A stretch of 64,000 nt of DNA, taken from contig JAYEVE010000073.1 of the NCBI GenBank assembly GCA_036346375.1, positions 806,001 through 870,000 of the forward strand, read 5' to 3'. Of the stretch, positions 58,995-64,000 are shown piece by piece (position 1 is the first letter of the stretch; every line of letters begins with the position of its first letter). The notes under the pieces are model-generated. The model was not told the DNA's origin and searched no databases. It saw nothing but the letters and a program-made list of their open reading frames with translations. A program made the position numbers and the translations under genes. This stretch comes from Guadua angustifolia. Taxonomy: Eukaryota; Streptophyta; Magnoliopsida; Poales; Poaceae.

Positions 58995-60107
58995 GAAAAA
59001 TGCAATCAAACATAAAAGTAATGAATTGATTAGAATACAACGACCTCAAGACATACTAAAGAATAGTTCCTTCACTTGACATCCTTAAATAAAGGAGCAA
59101 TTTGAATTCATATAACTTCAAAACGTAACAACACGACTACTTCACCATTTGCTATAACCATTATTTAATTGAAATTATCCAGTTAAAGAAACAAAAACTA
59201 CCCTATTGACCACTTCCAACTCGGAAACCTAATTAGACCTTACTCATGCCTCAATAATCATTTCAGGATGAGTCCACGACTCAATACTCAACTTGTCATT
59301 TCCATTCTCATCAATTAACAGTTACCAATTGCAACACACAATGCAATGCTTTTATGCTCTCATCCTTTTTCCCCTGAATCATAAAATGAATGCACCATGC
59401 ATGCTCATAATGCACATTGTCATAGCATATACCGGTATAGAATGAGTGCACACCCGCCGGTGTGCACCCTCAATCCCACCCATCCGTGGCGGGCCTACTC
59501 TTATCGACTCGCTCCCATTCACCATCGATGAATGGGACTACGTGATAGGACTTTTGTGCTCACTACGGGTGAGCACCGAGGCCAGATCAACATGGGACGC
59601 CTCGTCCATCATGAATGCAATTATGCAATTGACGTGAATGCATCTCATCCTCATTCATTTTCACCACACATAGCCATAACCAATATGGAAGTACCAATTA
59701 ATTTGCTATTTCCCCAGTGTAATTCATTCGAGAGTAAATAAAGTCATGTGTTTAAGCACAACACAAATATGAATATAACACACACATTACCATTTAATCA
59801 CTTTATCCTTTGCATCAACATAACCATACTCATTTATACAATTCATAAGGCGTTGCAATAACAGAAATTGAATAACTTACCTTCCCATTGCTAACATTCA
59901 TCCATCCCCATTACCATGCTAAGAACAACTTCTAGATACGCTATTAAACATAACCAAATCATTAGAATTTTCATACTTTTATCGCAAGCAAAGCATTTAA
60001 CACCCTACTAACGCTCTAGGAGATGCACTTGCCTTTACCGACGCGTGAGGCAACTCAGGGTCGAGACCACCCCCGAAGACACTCTACCTGAAAAGAAATG
60101 TGGAGCA

Positions 60108-60280
60108 CATATACATCACGGGTGGTGGTGTGAGATCAAAGAACGCTGACAGTTGCTGCCCAAAAATGCATCTTATGGCCACAAGAATGTGGTGACCATG
60201 GTAACTTGTTCACTAGTTACTGAGCAACCCCAATGCGAATTCAACATATTTGGAGACCCTTTTGCTACATATCGGTATAT
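60108..60280 (+). pseudogene. Exon-like captured fragment, second copy
   Basis: Counterpart of 13611-13782, with differences almost all at CAG/CTG/CCGG-like sites that shift the frame. Gene of origin not recognised. Confidence 0.35.
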
Positions 60281-60475
60281 GTGTATTTTAGTAACTTTCT
60301 TACCTTGTTGATATACTTGTTAGATTTGTTACTCTCCTTTTGTGGTTAAGTGCCCGCACACTCTTATTAGACTTTGTATTGTGACAATGGGATCTATGAT
60401 TCTTTTGTTGTAACAAAGCATTAGGTGTTTAGTATACTTGAGCCAATAACTCGGTGACATGTGAAGTCGTCTTTA

Positions 60476-61063
60476 CTTCACAATTGGATTCATGTATTGC
60501 TCAATTATGAAACCCAACAAGCCCGTGTAAAAACAGCACTTAACAAGTTGTCGGATCACCCACCTTTTCTAATAAAAGATGCTCGGGGATAACTTGGCCG
60601 GTAACAAAGTATTGGGGCCAACATGAAATACACGGATCGTTAAAGGTTGGACCTTTAATGCTCTCAGATCAATATAACTACCAAGTGTAACACCCTTTTC
60701 AATACTTTTGGACAATACCCTTATATCATAATTTGTATGGGCAAAAGAGACAAGCTTCAAAGAAAATAATGCTTGCAAGAAACATTAACACAAATCTAGA
60801 CAACACTGCCGAGTCACACTTGAGAATCACAACAACTGGATAGACAATGACAGATGTTGTAATAATGACAGGGAGAAGAATAACCACATGTTCACTATTG
60901 AGCTTTCCTTGAGCCAACTTCTCATTTCAAAGGGCTGCAAGTGGGAAAATGGGTAAAGTGAGGCAAAGACCTCAAGAGTGGCCAATCTCCCAAATGATGA
61001 TACACTAAACCAAAAATCCAGCTCTTATTAATAGGCCATACTTCATTAAGTTCTCGATAATGA
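60476..61063 (-). pseudogene. DGAT1: DGAT1 retrocopy fragment, second copy
   Basis: Same segment and breakpoints as 13986-14579, 588 bp. GKLNSEHVVILLPV and LKCDSAVLSRFVLMF are in frame at 60726-60917, and RVLSKSIEKGVTLGSYID in another frame at 60569-60778, so it is frameshifted differently from copy 1. Missing exon junctions, missing N- and C-terminal parts and the LTR context are identical, so both copies descend from one capture event. Confidence 0.9.
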
Positions 61064-61758
61064 GCATTTCCGGTGACCAAACGCCAGAAAGATACCCCAA
61101 AGTTTAGTGCCTTATGCTCGAGGCTCAATACAGGCATGCAAAAATCATTTTGTTCTCATGAAAACCTAGCTAGGCATTTCATCAAGCACATGGCATGCAC
61201 AAAGAAACTAAACACCACACTTCAATTTGGCTGAGTGCTCACCACAAGAAGGCAAGGAAAGTAATCTTGATGGTCTTTCTTTGTTGCCGTTGGTGTCGAC
61301 CAAGCAAGGAAAAAGGAGGGCGCCACGGAAGGTCTAGGGGAGAGACGCCAACCAGGAGTGCAGGGGAGGCGCGCGCCAGAGGAAGACCAGGCGCCCCTCT
61401 GCCAGACGCCGAGGCAGGTGGCGACGCCAATCGCTATTGCCGGGTTGCTGGCTGGTGCGGAGCTGCTGCCACGAGCCAACAGAAGACCAATGAATCGGCA
61501 GAGGGCAGCTCGGCCAGAGAAGAATGGGGGGAAGGGAGCAGGGGAGTGGTGCCGGCCTGGGAGCGATCAATCCAGAGGAGCAGAGTGGGGAAGGAGTCGG
61601 CAGGGATGGGGGAAAAAAGAGGCAGCCCCAAAGAATTACAGCCACACAACAGAAGAAAGAGAAAGAGTGGTTAGGTGAAAGGAAAAAAATCCTTGGATTA
61701 AGAAGATAAAGCAATTCCGGCCAAAACAAAACCCTGGTAAACGATTTGCGGTATTACA

Positions 61759-63465
61759 ATAACTTTAGGTAATGATTTTTGGAATTACATTTCTTTAAAT
61801 ACAACAACATCCCTAATAAGGTTTATTCCTAAATTTAATTTCACTAATTGTTTTGTGACTCTACAATTAAGTATTTTTGTATATTTAAATACATTCTGAT
61901 CCTAACATCTCAGGGATATTGATTTCATCATTTCATTACTTATTATGCACAATTTCTCATTAAAATCATATTAGCATTACAACCACGCTTAATATAAATG
62001 ATTATCCCGCAGTCAAGAATTAAATGTTTTACATAATTATATTCTTCTTGATTTTATGTGAATATACAACTTTATTTCACTGGGATTGAAACTATATCTC
62101 AAAAGATATTCAGAATTGCATTTTCAGCCGATTAGTAAATGCATACAGAAATGGGAATACGTTTTCAGAGTGATGAAAACGCCTTCTACCCTTTGAGCTG
62201 GAGCTTTCTGCTTTTGGCCGATTGGAGGGCTCCACGGTCAGAAAAAATGTAACAGGGGGCCGGCTAGGGGCTGGACGGCGGCGATCTTCCAATGACTTCC
62301 GCGACGGCGACGGACTGGGAGCCGAGGCTCGTCAAGGAACTCAGATCGAATCGATTCGCCAGAGAGCTACCAGGGAGGTGCGCCCACGAGCTCAAGCGGC
62401 GGCATTCATGGCGGACGGTGGAGGAAGCAAACAAGGCCATTAGAGGTGGAATCGGTAACATTGTGAGCATCAGGAGGTGCTAGAGGTCCCATTTTCGAGA
62501 TTCACCTGAAGGGAGAAGGCCGGAGGAGCTCCGCCCACGGTGGCCGGACTTGGGGACGAAGGGGCGCACGGGAGCAGCCACATTTCGCATGGAAGGAGAT
62601 GGATATTCTTGAGGGCTTCTGATCAGCAGGGCATGGGGATGCTTTGGCTCAGAGGGATTAGGAAATGCTTGGTGGATAGCATGAATCGCAATGGGATTTG
62701 GAGCTTCGGCCGGCTATGGAGGAAGAACCGAGAGACTCTGCTACGGCTTGAGGGAGAAAGAGAAGGAGAAGTGAGGGAAGTAGAGCATCAAGCGTCGGTG
62801 GTCTCGAGATGCAATGAATGGCTCGTAGTGGGTCAGACTCAGCTTTGGGAGAGTTCCCAAGGAGCGAACGGAGGTGAACGAATGGGGTTGAGGCGATGAG
62901 TTCGGCAGCAAGCTCTGGGGTCCATTGTCAGTGACTGGGAATTCAACTATGCGCCAACGGAACGGGAAAGCAATGAATTGGCCCACGCGTCGGTGACTAA
63001 CCAATTTCCGGTTTCGAATTCTAATTTTTGATTGAGATCAATTGAAGCATATTATTTTTGAAACTTTGTTTTTCAAAAGTATTTGATCTCAGAATACTTC
63101 TATAAAATTTTCAGCTTCATTTGTGATTCCATTATTTTATGTGAATTCGACAACATATTATTTTGGATTCAAAAGTTATCTTTTCATTTTACTTCTTCAT
63201 TATTTTATGCATAAAATCTCAATTGCTGGCTAAGATGATTTAATTGAATGATCAGGGTTCTCATGGCAATTTTCTAAATTTTTACTTTTTATCTTTTTGC
63301 CTTTTCCTCTTTTTCATTCTTTATTTCCATTTGTTGAATTTTTCATATGAAGAATAAATCAAAGGAAATCCAAGTAAAATAATGAATGGCAAGGAAACTC
63401 AGAAATAAATATTTTCAAATTTAAAATATTCATTTTCACTTTTATTAAATTTTTGGGATGTTACA
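61759..63465 (-). repeat. Fam-A-type LTR (A3) proximal part, second copy
   Basis: Minus strand starts TGTAACATCCC at 63465; near-identical to 15281-16992 and cut by the Fam-B LTR at the same base, ATAACTTTAGG. Confidence 0.82.
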
Positions 63466-64000
63466 CGGTGAATTTACTACGTGGCTCAATAACAACCGTC
63501 CGATCCAAATCCGACGATCAATCTTTACCCGTGCGGTTTACTGTGCTCATAAATGACGCGGCTCAACCACGACCTTACGATCTTAATCTGACGGCTAAAG
63601 ATTACCCGCGTACTTTACTGTGCACAAAGCGACGTGGCTCACTCCCGATTGTCCGATGGCGATCCGACGGCCGATATCTCTCCCGAATGGCAATGGCTGG
63701 CGGCGGCGAGGTCTCACCGGCACTGGGAACGACGACCAACCCGACGGCGCTGCAGCGTGCTCCGACGAAGAAGAGACAATGAATCCGACGCGCCTCATCA
63801 TGGCGAACTCGAAACTAGCCTCGGATTGGCGGAAGAAACTCCGGCGACGATGAATCCGTGACGCAAACACCTCGGCTATCTTCTCGGACTCCGGCGAGCT
63901 CTCGCAACCTCCTCAGCGCTCCTCCGGTGACGACGCAACAGCTAAAAGATGCGGCGAGTTGAGGTGAGTCTCGGGAAGGATCGCCCGGCCTTAAATACCC
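63466..64000 (-). repeat. Fam-D LTR part, second copy, continues beyond the window
   Basis: Near-identical to 16993-17525, including ACGTGGC and ATCTGACGG/ATCCGACGG motifs. It shares the junction with the A3 LTR, so both were duplicated as one block. Confidence 0.7.

Larger units (their letters stand above)
56207..61758 (-). mobile_element. Partial Fam-B element, minus strand (internal end plus full 5' LTR)
   Basis: Reading on the minus strand: LTR 61758-58554, primer site, then 2.35 kb of internal DNA truncated at 56207 against the Fam-A LTR. The internal part starts like 30651 onward and is likewise non-coding. The other LTR is missing. This LTR subtype carries the DGAT1 retrocopy. Confidence 0.82.
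58554..61758 (-). repeat. Fam-B LTR (3.2 kb) containing a DGAT1 fragment
   Basis: Minus strand starts TGTAATACCGCAAATCG and ends CGCCGGGGTGTTACA. Its distal half matches other Fam-B LTRs, including hairpin 1 (58980-58994) and hairpin 2 (59446-59467). The proximal half holds ~620 bp of GC-rich leader, the DGAT1 fragment and the exon-like scrap, none of which is in the Fam-B LTRs at 26829-36942. Confidence 0.85.

Noticed and set aside
1..64000. tRNA, rRNA, organelle insertions, CRISPR arrays, plant viral insertions
   Set aside because: No cloverleaf, rRNA core, plastid or mitochondrial gene, spaced direct-repeat array or pararetroviral gene was recognised.

Overview
The window is nuclear DNA of a flowering plant, from a repeat-dense (probably heterochromatic) region of a large genome. 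Evidence: Ty3/gypsy LTR retrotransposons with initiator-tRNA-Met primer sites, CACTA and hAT termini, and intron-containing or retrocopied fragments of plant genes (DGAT1, an RNA-dependent RNA polymerase). I see no intact host protein-coding gene, no tRNA or rRNA gene and no CRISPR array. Almost every long open frame is a low-complexity or antisense frame inside an LTR.

Four groups of long LTRs recur, and the names used here are mine. Fam-A has a 5.2 kb LTR (TGTAACATCC...TCTCA). Fam-B has a 3.2-3.8 kb LTR (TGTAATACC...GGGGTGTTACA). Fam-C has an LTR end TGTCGAGACC when read on the plus strand, and Fam-D is two diverged AT-rich LTR heads. All look like the chromovirus (Tekay/Del-like) type. The two elements whose internal domain is complete in the window carry 2.5-2.9 kb of non-coding internal DNA between giant LTRs, so they are non-autonomous LARD-type elements.

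Layout. 1-12235: Fam-A LARD, plus strand, 5' LTR cut by the window edge. 12331-16992: Fam-A-type LTR, minus strand, holding a Fam-B LTR remnant with a DGAT1 retrocopy. 16993-18815: two Fam-D LTR heads. 19136-19858: Fam-C fragment. 19859-22520: deleted Tat-lineage gypsy element keeping an LTR end, RNase H and integrase. 22521-22880: CACTA terminus. 23044-25395: Fam-B scrap, then an RDR pseudogene fragment and an ankyrin-like fragment. 25591-26323: Fam-A-like LTR end. 26829-36942: complete Fam-B LARD with a CACAA target duplication. 36948-37860: unassigned DNA. 37860-52255: a nest in which Fam-C LTRs hold a Fam-A LTR, which holds a hAT MITE and a Fam-B solo LTR. 52256-56206: truncated Fam-A LTR. 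56207-61758: Fam-B element, minus strand, its LTR carrying the second DGAT1 copy. 61759-64000: Fam-A-type and Fam-D DNA duplicated from 15281-17525.

Three signals stand out. (1) A short hairpin about 350-450 bp before the LTR end is kept in Fam-A, Fam-B and Fam-C, with paired substitutions. (2) A DGAT1 cDNA fragment lies inside a retrotransposon LTR, in the sense direction. (3) Differences between near-identical copies concentrate at CAG/CTG/CCGG trinucleotides, which suggests either methylation-linked base-calling error or methylation-linked mutation. This pattern also breaks many reading frames and should be considered before any frameshift here is believed.
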